Of a stretch of DNA of 64,000 bases, positions 43,040 to 54,112 are shown piece after piece. The DNA is from Acheta domesticus (lineage: Eukaryota; Arthropoda; Insecta; Orthoptera; Gryllidae): contig JAHLJT010002630.1 of the NCBI GenBank assembly GCA_031308135.1, positions 102,857,750-102,921,749 on the forward strand. The letters are read 5' to 3'. The notes beneath the pieces were generated by a model, which saw only the letters and a program-made list of their open reading frames with translations, was not told the DNA's origin and did not search any database. The stretch's first letter is position 1. Each line of letters starts with the position of its first letter. The translations under genes were made by a program, and so were the position numbers.

Positions 43040-44478
43040 GAATAACACGTGGTGTAGCCAGAAACCCTGTTTTCTAGGTCCTTGATACCGAAAACTCAAT
43101 TGAAAGGAAAACGTCCGTCCGTCCGTCCGTCCCTCTGCTTGTCCGTCTGTGAACACTGCTAGCGCCTAAACCATACGTACGATTTCTTCCAAAATGGATA
43201 TTCCGCAGTCGATCTGGTTCTAGTCGAAGCTTTGAGATTCTGAAAAAGATTTTTCAAAATTTGGGGGTACTTTAAATGGCGGCGATTTTCAAAATTTTCT
43301 CAAAAACGGCTCCAAATTTTTTCTTTAAATTTCTTGTACGAATAGAGGAAAATACACTTTTTAACATGGCATAGGTCCGATTTTCAGGTACAGCTCTGAA
43401 TTTTCGAAATTTTTGAAAGTTTGAATTTTTTTCGGCGTCTTTCTCCAACTACAAAATTGAAGACGAAGAATTTTTTGACATAAAATTTGTTCTTCATATT
43501 GAGTTCTTTAATAAAGTTCATGTAAATATTTTTCAAAATTTTGCTAGTTTTCGTGCAATATTGAGTGCAATATGTGCAATTTTAAAATATTACAAAAACA
43601 AGATTTTCTCAAAAACGGCTCCAATTTTTTTCTTTAAACTTCTAGTAGGGATAGTGGTCAATGTACTCTATCAATGACATAAAAGCCATTTTGGTATATC
43701 GGTTGGTTTTTTCAAAAATTACCAAAATGTAATTTTATTTACTTGTCTCTCACGTCGTTAATATTTACACTATCGGCGATTTTTTCTTATTATTATATTT
43801 ACGAGTACATGTGCTTTAAATAATATCATGTAACGTTTCTCGAAAACACAACCGTTTTCTCTGATAAGTAGCTCAAAATTACGCATTTTTAGAAATGCTC
43901 AAACACCATTTTCTCGTATATGGCTGCAATTTTTTTCTTGAAACTTTTGTAACGGATAGTGCTAATTACACTCTTTAGTATAGCGTAAAGTTTATTTTGA
44001 ATTATTTTTTTTGTTTTTTCAAAAATTATATAAATGTAAAGTTTTTGAAAGATCTCTCACATCTTTAATATGCACATTATCCGCAATTTGTAAAGATTAT
44101 TATATTTATGAGTGTAAGTGCTTTAAATAACTTCAAATAAAGTATTTTGAAAACTCAAAAATTTTCTGTGAAAATGAGCTTCAAATTTTGCATTTTTAGA
44201 AGTGCTAAAACGCCATCTTCTCTTAAACGGCACATAATTTTTAAAAGAAAATTGCCATTTACGGCTAGGTTTTTGTGTTCTTTAATATTCTAAAATTGTT
44301 TCCGTTCTACCAATAGGAAACAGAAAAATTAAGAAAATGACAAAAAAATGTACTTTTGGCGATGATAGATGGTAGCTGGCAAGAAAGAGTATGTGGCAAT
44401 TCCGAATAGGTAGCGAAGACCCAGGAAAATAGAAAACTAATACGGGAAAGTCTATGCCATTCTGTAGCACCACTAGTT
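43040..44478 (-). mobile_element. Family M element, long copy G (tail truncated)
   Basis: Minus-strand copy of about 1.44 kb colinear with copies D and E. It starts at the ACACGTGGTGTAGCC phrase, so the terminal hairpin is missing. It contains the tract GTCCGTCCGTCCGTCCGTCC (43108-43127) followed by CTTGTCCGTCTGTGAAC, the modules GTCTCTCACGTCG and GATCTCTCACATC, and ends with the head CATTCTGTAGCACCACTAG. No coding sequence. Confidence 0.87.
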
Positions 44479-44697
44479 AAGTATAAAGAAGCAACGAATC
44501 ATGGATTTTGACCACACCACAGATAGAGGATTTTTTTTTCTTATTTTATCAACTGGTTTTATCCACTTATTCGTTTTCACGGCCCGGCAATTAATTTTTT
44601 TCCGCCGAAAATTGGTCATTTTTTCGCGCAGCATTACATAACTTTCCCTATACTACGTATATCTCTCCGTGTATACGTACGTATACGGGAAAGTAAA
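44479..44697 (+). mobile_element. Family M tail, plus strand, joined to copy G
   Basis: From GTATAAAGAAGCAACGAATC it matches the tail of copy E (from about 23350) to the terminal hairpin ending GTATACGGGAAAGTAAAAA. It follows directly on the head end of copy G, so a minus element and a plus tail are fused without spacer. Confidence 0.87.
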
Positions 44698-45856
44698 AAG
44701 AATCTGGTGGTGCTGGTTGAAAAAGATGACAGTTGGAAGAACAAGAGGATAAGAAATATAGAAAGTTTTTTATGACATTTCTTGACAAAACTAAAACAAA
44801 TAGTGCATCATGTTCTATAGGGTCCCCTGTGCCCCAAAATTCGTCAGAATCTGATGATGAATTAAGTACAAATGTGTTGGAAACCGACCATGCATCAAAC
44901 GAATTTGAGACTACACAGACTAACAGACTACTTATGTTACAGGAAAGGCCAAATCCACAATACATGAGGAAACCATCGATGAGTCTTTAATTAATAATGC
45001 AATACTTAGCAATGTTCCATTTGGGAAACTAGATATTATTAAAGATTCTCAATCTGTTATACCAGATTTCATTAAGCAACATGATATTGGTCTTTTAGAG
45101 TTTGTTAAAGATACTGGAAAACTAATTATTTCGGATTCACTAAAATAAAGATAATAAAGCTTACTTGAAAATATTTTCAAAACAGGAATGGACCGTTTTT
45201 ACCAACAAACAACCGTGCAATGAATAAATCTTGGTTCAAAAGGACACTGGGAAACGGGCGTAGAGAAGTAATAACACGCTCATGGTTAGTCTATTCTCCC
45301 TCTAAATATTCTGCCTTTTTTTTATGTTGTCTAATGTTTTCTCGTTCTTATCACCGATCAACATTAGAACAGGAAAGTGGATTTACTCAGTGGAAGTCAT
45401 TTGAAAGAATAAAAATTCATGAAAATGCTAAAAATGACCGTGAGTGTTTTACACAGTGGAAAGAAATGGAGAGAAACTTTGCAGCAAATGATGGTATAAT
45501 AGATGCAGAACTTCAATCGCTGTTTGAAAGGAAAAACAAAAATGGCGTGATGTACAGAAAAGAATACTTCACTGCATCAAATATCTAACAACACAAAATC
45601 TGGCTTTACGGGGACACAGAGAATCGCTTCAATCAGGTGATGATCCTAACACGGGTAATTTTCTGGTCTTAGTGAAATTACTTGCTATTTACGATCCTGT
45701 CATGAAAGAACACATCACTACCACTGAGAAACATCCTGGGTCCACAACACATTTTTCTCCTAGTGTTCAAAATGAGTTTATCCATTTGATGACATCTACC
45801 GTTCGCCAAAGTTTGCTGGAACGTATTCGAAAAGCAAAATACTTCGGTATTACCTC
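44698..45856 (+). pseudogene. hAT-type transposase fragment, ZMYM1/TTF-type (copy 2)
   Basis: Matches 2651-3799 of copy 1 at high identity, starting at AAAAGAATCTGG. It covers the N-terminal basic region, the TTF-type zinc-finger region (SWLVYSPSKYSAFFLCCLMF) and the first DUF4371-like piece (YDPVMKEHITTTEKHPGS), ending at KAKYFGIT. Copy 1 has an indel near 3210, whereas this copy is in frame there (GRREVITRSW). Both share the stop at the end of ...TASNI (45586-45588 here). This copy keeps GGACACAGAGAATC where copy 1 has lost two bases. Its 5' end abuts a family M tail and its 3' end abuts the duplicated ankyrin segment, so both edges are recombination or insertion junctions. Confidence 0.87.
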
Positions 45857-47604
45857 TTGACATTGCGAGATCTTCTAACATAAAGCATCTCCTGCGGCTG
45901 CAACGCCAGGAATAAGCATGTGGACATCCCACTGCACTACTTCCTGTGGGGTCCGACCGCGAATTGTGTGATAGAACAAATCATTAAGGAAGATGAACAT
46001 GCCTGTGTTGCCCATCTTATTGTTATGAATTTTAAGAACTCATATCTGAAAAAATATTCTACTTAGAGGGTTATTTTTTTATAAGATAACATTTTAACCT
46101 TCGTTAATGCAAATCATCTCAAAAATCTGAAATACAAAAATTTCTTTTTGCACAGGAATTTTTTAATCAATAATGAACTAAATGTTTAAACTGTTAACAG
46201 TATGATTTACATTTAAATGGGTCAATTTTTTGGTAGATTTTATAGGTGGATTTCAATAACAAACAATACAGATATGTTGTACTAATTTTGCATGTACTTG
46301 TATTACTCTGTCTGAGATAAATGTTTCTATAGTAAACAAACAACAAGAAGCTGAGTAAATGGACTTTTAAAGTTGAGTTATATTCCATGTTCCCAGTCAC
46401 ACGGTTCTTTCCTGTCTCATATTCTGAGTCATCTGGAACCTCCACATTGTTTAGTTGTCTCTTCGCTCTCTTATTCTTTCTGTGTTTTTTGTTTTCGGAG
46501 ATCATTTAAATTATCTTCTCCAAATACCCCTATACTTTTTAGAAAGCGTTGGAGGATAAATTTGGTATTTCTTGTGACACATTTCCAATTGTTTCAACAC
46601 AGAGATGGTGTTTTATTTACCCAACAATACAATTACTTGTATTCTTATTCACAACAATTGGAGGTCTTTTTAGAATAAACAAATCAACCATGCTAGACGC
46701 AAACTACGCAACCAGCCATTAACTGCAAACAAATCTCGAACTTCGAAAAGAAAAGAAAATACGTTTTTCCTTTGTACATTTGTAAAGGGTTATACCCACT
46801 CATTTATTGCCCTGATTCCATCATAGTTCCATTACATTATTTTAAGGGCGAATTCGTAGTGCAGCATACATAAAATGTACATCGGGTTCAGGAGAAGTGA
46901 AACAATAAAACGGTGCAAAATATGAAAAAGTTTTGTATCATGATTTCATTATATCCCTGTCCCGTTAAGAACATATTTTATCCTAAGGTGTCTAAAGATA
47001 CAGCAGGCTCTAAGAGCAAAATATTGTTCTCTGTTTAGGAGTGGTTGTTACCCTGAATAAAAATGAGCATTTTATAATTTAATCAAATTGAGATACCATG
47101 GAGACATAGAGTAGTATCTTTATTTCTAGCTAGTGCAATTTTAATGCTCAATATATCAAGAAATAATAATAAAATTTAATATATCACAGCATTTTCACAG
47201 GGTAATTTACATTACCGTTAAGCTGTTAACAAACAGTCTGATTTCCCTAATGTAAAAGGCATATGACTCTTTGAATATACAGCATACGCTGTGAACCCTT
47301 ATCCCCAAAAACTAGCTACACAAATTGATTTTCTTAGCACAGGGAAAAAATTCAAAAAATGAGGTTATAGAAACGATGAGATATAAATCTAAATCCACAG
47401 CTATGCCCTCCGTGACTAACGCAAGAATAGAAAGGTGCTGAAGGGAATTGGCAATAGTGTCCCCGCTGCCGCCCACAGCCTCGCCGCTCCGGTGGGCGCG
47501 GCTGCACGCAGTGGGGTAGGGAACCAGGCGATGCGGCAGCTGCTCCTCGGAGGGCAGGCTGGGATCCGTCAGCGAATGCTTTCGCTAGTGCTCCTAAGAT
47601 AAAC
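45857..47604 (+). repeat. Duplicated segment, copy 2 (ankyrin 3' end and flank)
   Basis: Second copy of 35779-37681, retaining only the last dozen or so codons of the ankyrin gene (CTCCTGCGGCTGCAACGCC then the stop AATAAGC context). It lacks the 155-bp tandem unit. After the GC-rich end, CCCGTGACAATCGCGTCAATAGAAAGGTGAAG (47612-47646, shown in part) echoes CCGTGACTAACGCAAGAATAGAAAGG at 47409, a short secondary duplication before the satellite. Confidence 0.9.
46194..46505 (-). CDS. Uncertain minus-strand frame in the duplicated segment
   Basis: 103 codons (MISENKKHRKNKRAKRQLNN...). The equivalent frame in the other copy (36272 to about 36590) is also free of stops but lacks the ATG, which is AAG there. 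The N-terminal third is basic and hydrophilic (VPDDSEYETGK) and the middle is hydrophobic (LLSFLLFVYY). I do not recognise a family. Many amino-acid differences between copies argue against strong constraint, so it may be chance. Confidence 0.2.
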   Translation of the reverse strand: MISENKKHRKNKRAKRQLNNVEVPDDSEYETGKNRVTGNMEYNSTLKVHLLSFLLFVYYRNIYLRQSNTSTCKISTTYLYCLLLKSTYKIYQKIDPFKCKSYC

Positions 47605-47639
47605 CGGGACTGCTCCCCCGTGACAATCGCGTCAATAGA

Positions 47640-48278
47640 AAGGTGAAGAGACAGACTGACGGACGGACAGACGGACGGACAGACGGACGGACAGACGGAC
47701 GGACAGACGGACGGTCAGACGGACGGACAGACGGACGGACAGACGGACGGACAGACGGACGGACAGACGGACGGACGGACGGACGGACGGACGGACGGAC
47801 GGACAGACGGACGGACAGACGGACGGACAGACGGACGGACAGACGGACGGACAGACTGACGGACAGACTGACGGACAGACTGACGGACAGACTGACGGAC
47901 AGACGGAAGGACAGACGGACGGACAGACGGACGGACAGACGGACGGACAGTCGGACGGACAGACGGACGGACAGACGGACGGACAGACGGACGGACAGAC
48001 GGACGGACGGACAGACGGACGGACAGACGGACGGACAGACGGACGGACAGACGGACGGACAGACGGACGGACAGACGGACGGACAGACGGACGGACGGAC
48101 AGACGGACGGACAGACGGACGGACAGACGGACGGACGGACAGACGGACGGACAGACGGACGGACAGACGGACGGACAGACGGACGGACAGACGGACGGAC
48201 AGACGGACGGACAGACGGACGGACAGACGGACGGACAGACGGACGGACGGACGGACGGACGGACGGACGGACGGACAT
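47640..48278. repeat. (RGAC)n satellite, mainly 12-bp unit GGACGGACAGAC
   Basis: About 640 bp of near-perfect tetranucleotide array, GGAC and AGAC in a mostly 12-bp higher-order period, with blocks carrying TGAC variants (about 47847-47905) and pure GGAC blocks (about 47769-47800 and 48240-48278). Because the period is a multiple of three, both strands stay open (Thr-Asp-Gly-Arg type on plus, Arg-Pro-Ser-Val type on minus). The 309- and 255-codon frames across it are artefacts. Confidence 0.97.
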
Positions 48279-48480
48279 GTTGAAAAAAATCACTTTTTCG
48301 TTAACAGGGGATCCCAAAACGTATTTCCGTTGAAATCGAGAAATCAGGAACATTATACATGTGTCCGGAAGCTTCTGTTCCAAAAAAATACCGCAAATTC
48401 TGTGTTGCACGTCATAAAAAATGGCAGGCCCAGGTTTTCCGAAAAAAAAATTGTGTGTAAAAAAATTGAGTTTAAAAATC
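48279..48480 (+). mobile_element. Family M-like sequence following the satellite
   Basis: AACAGGGGATCCCAAAACG then TTTCCGTTGAAATCGAGAAA parallels the sequence after the RGAC tract in the 58-60 kb array (CAGGGGTAACTAAAACG, TTTCCGTTGAAATCTGAAAA at about 59330-59370). This indicates that the satellite sits in the position of family M's internal tract. Confidence 0.55.
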
Positions 48481-50200
48481 ACTTCCGTCCGCGAAATTCA
48501 AAACGGCCTCTACGACACTGCAGACGGTGGCGTCTCCCTCTGCGCGGAGCATTTCCTCGTTTCTCCGCGTAAACGGTGAAACAGTCCAGTAATATTCTCT
48601 AAGGAAAGCATTGCGTGGCTTACACAAGAATACGTTAATAGCATCAAATGTTTGTAAGTCCTGATTAATATATATTTTAAATGTACTTATAAAAATCCAG
48701 TTTTGTTTAGAATGATAGCCACGGCTCACGGCGGCGTTAACATAAATGATGATAACATCCAACATTTATGATCAATATTGAATTTCCTGGAATGTACGAA
48801 ATGTTATTTTTAGCACACATTCATATGAAATACTTCTTTGGGCTTAAAATTGCCACATTCGTGAAGATTATTCTAAATGTCGTAATACACTAAAAAGCGT
48901 TTCGGAAAAGAAATATTTGTTCATGAAAATTGCGAGTTTATTGATTATCTCTGTCCACGGCCTTTGAATTGATGCGTTTCGGAAATGAAAAATTTGTACA
49001 TAAAAATACTAAGTTTATTGATTATGTCAGGAATTGAAATTGATTCTCCTGGCTGTCATTTTGCTGAATTTTCACATTAACAATAGCCAGATTAATTTTA
49101 ACTATGTTAATTTTGCTGGTTTAGATAATATGATATGAATAATTTCATAAGTCATTGTACTTCGTATTTGAGTTTATCGTTATTACTTCTGTTTACTCTA
49201 AATTTTAAAAAAATATATCTGTAGTATAAATCAATTGGGGTTGCTAATGACCAAAGATGTTTTTAAAGCGACCTTAAAAAAATAAATAAATTATAGCAAG
49301 ATTTAGACTTGTCCGTAAACGACTGCATGATTTATCTCAGATGAAATTCATTGATATCAATATTTATTCCCTCAAAAATATTGTGTCTTTCCTTAATGAA
49401 ACTATCTGCCGGCACAGTAAAAGATCCACAAACTTTCTTAATACTACTCGTCAAATTACTTTCTCTTAAATAATAAGTGGTACAGAAAGATGCACTTTCT
49501 GCTGCCGCAAGGAATGCATTTCGAAATAACTGTAATTGCAAATACACTACAGTGTTCTATGTGGAACATCCAACTTGCAACAAACCGCCCCGACTACCAA
49601 TTTCTCTAAGTTGATGAATATTCTACCCGTCGTTCCTTTTCTACATGAAAGATGGGAGCATGTCTTTGTCCCAAATCCTGGAGTTTCTTCGTGAAATCAC
49701 TTCATGAGGCAGTTGACAGCTACAAGGGAAACGTTTGATTTCTTTGTGTTTGGATTGCAATGAACTCGTAGTTACCAAATACGTATATAACTGAGTGACG
49801 GCCATTTCGTCTATTTAATAGTATCGATGCCTATGCGAATTTCCTCTCATACCTATTCTGTGGAACAATGTGTTTCAGTTCTCTTTGCAAGCGAATGATT
49901 GTCTGCAGTATTTAACCATTTACTTTTTTACCGTTTTCTAATTTAAAGGAAGGAAGAGTTATCAAGGCTACTACACTGTACAGAATGTAAGGGAGTAGAA
50001 ATAATTTACTTCACGGACATTGTACTAAATTTCAATATTTCTCTTTGGTATTTCCATATAGTAAAACAACGAAAATAAGCACAGAGGAAAAAAACCTTTA
50101 TGCAAGGGAATCAATTTTTAACCCCAAAGCTGACCCCGTGCAAGTGCTTATTCAGTCATGACCAATCTGCGGGCCGGACCTTGAACTGCGTAATCTGTTG
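48481..50200. other. No recognisable gene
   Basis: Mostly AT-rich. 48895-49020 has two related lines (CGTTTCGGAAA...GAAATATTTGTTCATGAAAAT...TTTATTGATTAT, and CGTTTCGGAAATGAAAAATTTGTACATAAAAAT...TTTATTGATTATG), a diverged tandem pair of about 73 bp. Minus frames at 48472-48765 and 49332-49547 have no known motif. Confidence 0.45.
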
Positions 50201-50698
50201 GTTTGAGTCAAATCTGACACGCGGCTAATGGGCGGATCACTTGGCGGCGGTGGTAGGTTCACGCGCCTATTTGCCGTACGATATAAACCACGATGTGACG
50301 CGACCTAGCAACATTCGCTAGCACATTCCCAAGCACGTTCGCTTACCTGGCCGCCGCCGAAGGCCGACGCTGATCAGCAGAGCAGGCAGCTGGGAAGCAG
50401 AGCAGCCGGGCCGCCTCCGCATTCGAGCTCCGAGCACGCTGTTCCTGAACATCTCTGCTTCGGCCACCGTCCTTGCTTCGTCTCTGCTGCGGCGCGCAAC
50501 AAGTACCTGGCGCACGTGGTTGAGCTACGCTCCCGCTGCGTTAAGTGGAAAGTACGTGCAGACATCCTGATGCAGTCAGTACCTGGCGCTTCTGTGGTCG
50601 AGCTCTGCTCTCACAAAACGTTCAGTGGAAAACCGTAAGGGATCGCGGCAGGGGCCACGTTTCTTCCCCCGCGATTGAGCGCTGCTCTCGCGGGGATC
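50201..50698 (+). promoter_or_regulatory. GC-rich block with TATA-like box and 76-bp repeats, runs into gap
   Basis: GATATAAACC at about 50280 is a TATA-like box followed by GC-rich sequence, as in an LTR or gene promoter. From 50502 AGTACCTGGCGC...GTGGTTGAGCTACGCTC recurs at 50578 (AGTACCTGGCGC...GTGGTCGAGCTCTGCTC), and a third, weaker unit (GCGATTGAGCGCTGCTC) lies at about 50670. The gap begins inside this array. No protein frame is supported. Confidence 0.4.
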
Positions 50699-51698
50699 NN
50701 NNNNNNNNNNNNNNNNNNNNNNNNNNNNNNNNNNNNNNNNNNNNNNNNNNNNNNNNNNNNNNNNNNNNNNNNNNNNNNNNNNNNNNNNNNNNNNNNNNNN
50801 NNNNNNNNNNNNNNNNNNNNNNNNNNNNNNNNNNNNNNNNNNNNNNNNNNNNNNNNNNNNNNNNNNNNNNNNNNNNNNNNNNNNNNNNNNNNNNNNNNNN
50901 NNNNNNNNNNNNNNNNNNNNNNNNNNNNNNNNNNNNNNNNNNNNNNNNNNNNNNNNNNNNNNNNNNNNNNNNNNNNNNNNNNNNNNNNNNNNNNNNNNNN
51001 NNNNNNNNNNNNNNNNNNNNNNNNNNNNNNNNNNNNNNNNNNNNNNNNNNNNNNNNNNNNNNNNNNNNNNNNNNNNNNNNNNNNNNNNNNNNNNNNNNNN
51101 NNNNNNNNNNNNNNNNNNNNNNNNNNNNNNNNNNNNNNNNNNNNNNNNNNNNNNNNNNNNNNNNNNNNNNNNNNNNNNNNNNNNNNNNNNNNNNNNNNNN
51201 NNNNNNNNNNNNNNNNNNNNNNNNNNNNNNNNNNNNNNNNNNNNNNNNNNNNNNNNNNNNNNNNNNNNNNNNNNNNNNNNNNNNNNNNNNNNNNNNNNNN
51301 NNNNNNNNNNNNNNNNNNNNNNNNNNNNNNNNNNNNNNNNNNNNNNNNNNNNNNNNNNNNNNNNNNNNNNNNNNNNNNNNNNNNNNNNNNNNNNNNNNNN
51401 NNNNNNNNNNNNNNNNNNNNNNNNNNNNNNNNNNNNNNNNNNNNNNNNNNNNNNNNNNNNNNNNNNNNNNNNNNNNNNNNNNNNNNNNNNNNNNNNNNNN
51501 NNNNNNNNNNNNNNNNNNNNNNNNNNNNNNNNNNNNNNNNNNNNNNNNNNNNNNNNNNNNNNNNNNNNNNNNNNNNNNNNNNNNNNNNNNNNNNNNNNNN
51601 NNNNNNNNNNNNNNNNNNNNNNNNNNNNNNNNNNNNNNNNNNNNNNNNNNNNNNNNNNNNNNNNNNNNNNNNNNNNNNNNNNNNNNNNNNNNNNNNNN
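50699..51698. other. Assembly gap (1000 N)
   Basis: Exactly 1000 undetermined bases, a round number that suggests a placeholder of unknown true length. All reading frames spanning it are meaningless. Confidence 1.
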
Positions 51699-51750
51699 AA
51701 CTATTTGCACTTGCTTGCAAACACTATCAGTGTCATTGCATTGTAGAATG

Positions 51751-51808
51751 TACGAGGGTTGTACCAAAAGTAAGGTTCCCAAACCTTACTTTTGGTAGAA
51801 CCCTTGTA
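51751..51808. mobile_element. Mariner-like inverted-repeat hairpin
   Basis: TACGAGGGTTGTACCAAAAG (51751 on) and its near-perfect complement (AACCTTACTTTTGGTAGAAC, from 51782) form a 27-bp stem with a 4-nt loop. The TACGAGGGTTGT start is like the terminal repeats of many mariner elements, so this may be a collapsed element or two abutting ends. Confidence 0.55.
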
Positions 51809-51829
51809 TATCCCAGATAAAACCCCCGT

Positions 51830-52560
51830 TGTTCCTTTACACCAATGCGTGCAAGAACGCGCTGCAGTGAAAGCAGCCGCCGCCACCGCTGCCTTCAGCG
51901 CTGGTGGATCGTGTTGATTTACTACGTTTTAAAATTGTACTTTCTCGCAAAGTGCTCACCCAGAATATTTTAAAGTTAATATATGCACTGAAAATGATCG
52001 TTAATACACTGGATTCAATGCAGGAATATATTTTCTTTAAATGTTGACCTAAAATATACTAGGTTTCACGCTTCCTTTTTTCCGAGATAAAACGTTATTT
52101 GAAGTACAAAACAAAAGCAGAACATAAGACATAATCTTACATACAATAACATTATAATATTGCCATTAAGTATGTGTTTTTGTAGCATCACTAGTTAAAC
52201 GCATCATTACAAATATTTTCTCCCTAAATAATTAAACAAAGAAATGTTAAGAATTGTTGGTTGAATGATCGTTGGAATTTTGGGATGTTTTATTCATATC
52301 TTATATTTCTGTGATTTGAATGAATATCAAAATGTTAGTATATTAGTACGGTTAGAAATTTTATTCGATGAGAATATGTTATTTGTATGTCGCGCCTTCA
52401 ATCCACTTTCATTGTACCCTGATGAAATCTAAGATTTGATGAAGATTCATTTGCAAACCCTGAATCGCAGCGATGAAGCTTCTCCTCGCAGAATTGTGTT
52501 CTTCAAAGCAGTCGAATGGAAGACCCCGAAACCGTTGGAAGATTGATTGATTCGTGTTTC
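51830..52560. other. Spacer with one family M head remnant
   Basis: GTTTTTGTAGCATCACTAGTTA at about 52177-52198 matches the minus-strand head end of family M. The rest is AT-rich, with nothing else recognised; 52390-52560 is more balanced but has no supported frame. Confidence 0.45.
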
Positions 52561-53010
52561 CGGGCGCGTCAACTACTTAGGTCATTAGTCCCGTAAGTGT
52601 GGTGCGTGTTTTTTCTCGGGAGGTGGCAATGATCTTTTCCCCACTGGATGGCGCCGACCTACCGTCGACAAGCAGGGTTTTCCCCACAACCAGGTATCTC
52701 CCACCAGCGGGGAACCGCCCCAGCCGGGACAAGCTATAAGCTCCCGACCGCTCTCCCCACATGTGTGGTAGTGTAGTGCATATTAGTGTATGTGTGTGTG
52801 TGTGTGTAAGAGGAGAGGATAGGACTAGAAAGAGGAAGGAAAGATCGCGCGCGGTCCGTGGCCCGTTTGTTAGGGTACTGCTCCGGCATTCGCCTGGTGC
52901 TGATCGGAGAAACCACGGAAAGCTACCGATCAGAGCAGCCGGCCGTTGGAAGAGAGTCGTTAAGTCGCTCAGAGTAAATCGATTTTGGCAGAATTTGCAG
53001 TTGCCACACA
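52561..53010. other. GC-richer block with (GT)n and hairpin, probable repeat
   Basis: Contains a (TG)n run at 52791-52807 and an inverted word pair CTGATCGG...CCGATCAG (about 52898-52935). A 147-codon minus frame (52577-53020) reads across it, including a Thr-His run made by the (GT)n, which argues against a real protein. The composition suggests an old retroposon, but I cannot name the family. Confidence 0.35.
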
Positions 53011-54110
53011 CGGGCCTCAAAGGTAGAAATATTGTTATTCTTTGTAACGAATAGGCGAAAACATACTGTTACATACTAAGGCTTACTTATGTGACTAGCT
53101 TTTATATTTCATTCATCTACAATACGTTCTGTACATTGAGATGGAATTGTGGCAAAATTATATTTTTTTTCTGTCATGTTCTTTAGTATTTCGTGAATTT
53201 TTACAAATTAACCTGCCATTACTCGTGCGTATTTTTGTAACGCGATTACTGGCGTATTAGATTATATCTAACAACTCTTTATGATGTGTTAATAGTTTTA
53301 TCATTAATCAAGTTCAAGCATTAATATTCCCAGATATTTGTTATTGAGTTCTTTAACTTGTAAAGTCGTAATAATGCATAATGTTGGCATGCAAATTCAT
53401 AAATTTTGTTTATAACAAGCACTGCAATGGAAATCGCAGTCATGAGGTGAAGTAGTAAATAAAACAAATTTATTAAAGATATGCAAATCCTAGAACACAA
53501 TTAATTCAATAAACAACATTTTTTAACCACATTGAAACATACAGGTACATTTATGAACTAAATACTTTTCTCAGAGCTAGTCTCATTTCAAACAAAAAGT
53601 GTTTCTTGATAGAACTTCTCAGCGCGATTTCGAGCAAATATTACAACTATTACAAATATTACAAATATTACAAGTGCTGCGTGAACCTGGTTTGCCTTTT
53701 TGAACAAAGAGCGTTTCTCCTTTTCTCTTTCCGTTACTCATCGTCAAAACTTTTCACTCTAAAAAGAAAAAAAAACTAAGTAACTGAAACTACAGCGAAG
53801 GGACGTAGAACAATATTCATCCTAAATTTATGAATTTAACTTTTGATTTAAGGTATAATAAACACGATCAAGATGAGACACTAAGATTTTCTGATCTTCA
53901 CGGAAGAATTCATGACACACAAACGAGTGTATACCTGTCGGAAAATTGGATGGGATATTCAAAACGAAATGTGAAGCGGTTGCTAATGCGCGAGAAAATA
54001 TCTAAAATGTGAAAAAATATTTAGTTTTCAAACTCCTCAAGAGACAGAAATGCCGAACGAGAAGAAATAAATTTAAAAAAAAGAAAATATCTAATACGAC
54101 GCGCCGCACT
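53011..54110. other. No recognisable gene
   Basis: AT-rich. ATTACAAAT is tandemly repeated at about 53640-53672. The 60-codon frame at 53830-54012 has no motif I know. Confidence 0.45.
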
Positions 54111-54112
54111 AA

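Noticed and set aside
47640..48278. CRISPR array or minisatellite with spacers
   Set aside because: There are no unique spacers; it is a continuous short tandem repeat in a eukaryotic setting.
47643..48572. 309-codon plus frame and 255-codon minus frame over the satellite
   Set aside because: Both arise because a 12-bp repeat without stops is open in several frames; they are not protein genes.
50545..51820. Reading frames of 360-420 codons around 50.5-51.8 kb
   Set aside because: They consist almost entirely of the 1000-N gap.
52577..53020. 147-codon minus frame
   Set aside because: It includes a Thr-His run encoded by the (GT)n microsatellite and shows no conserved domain.
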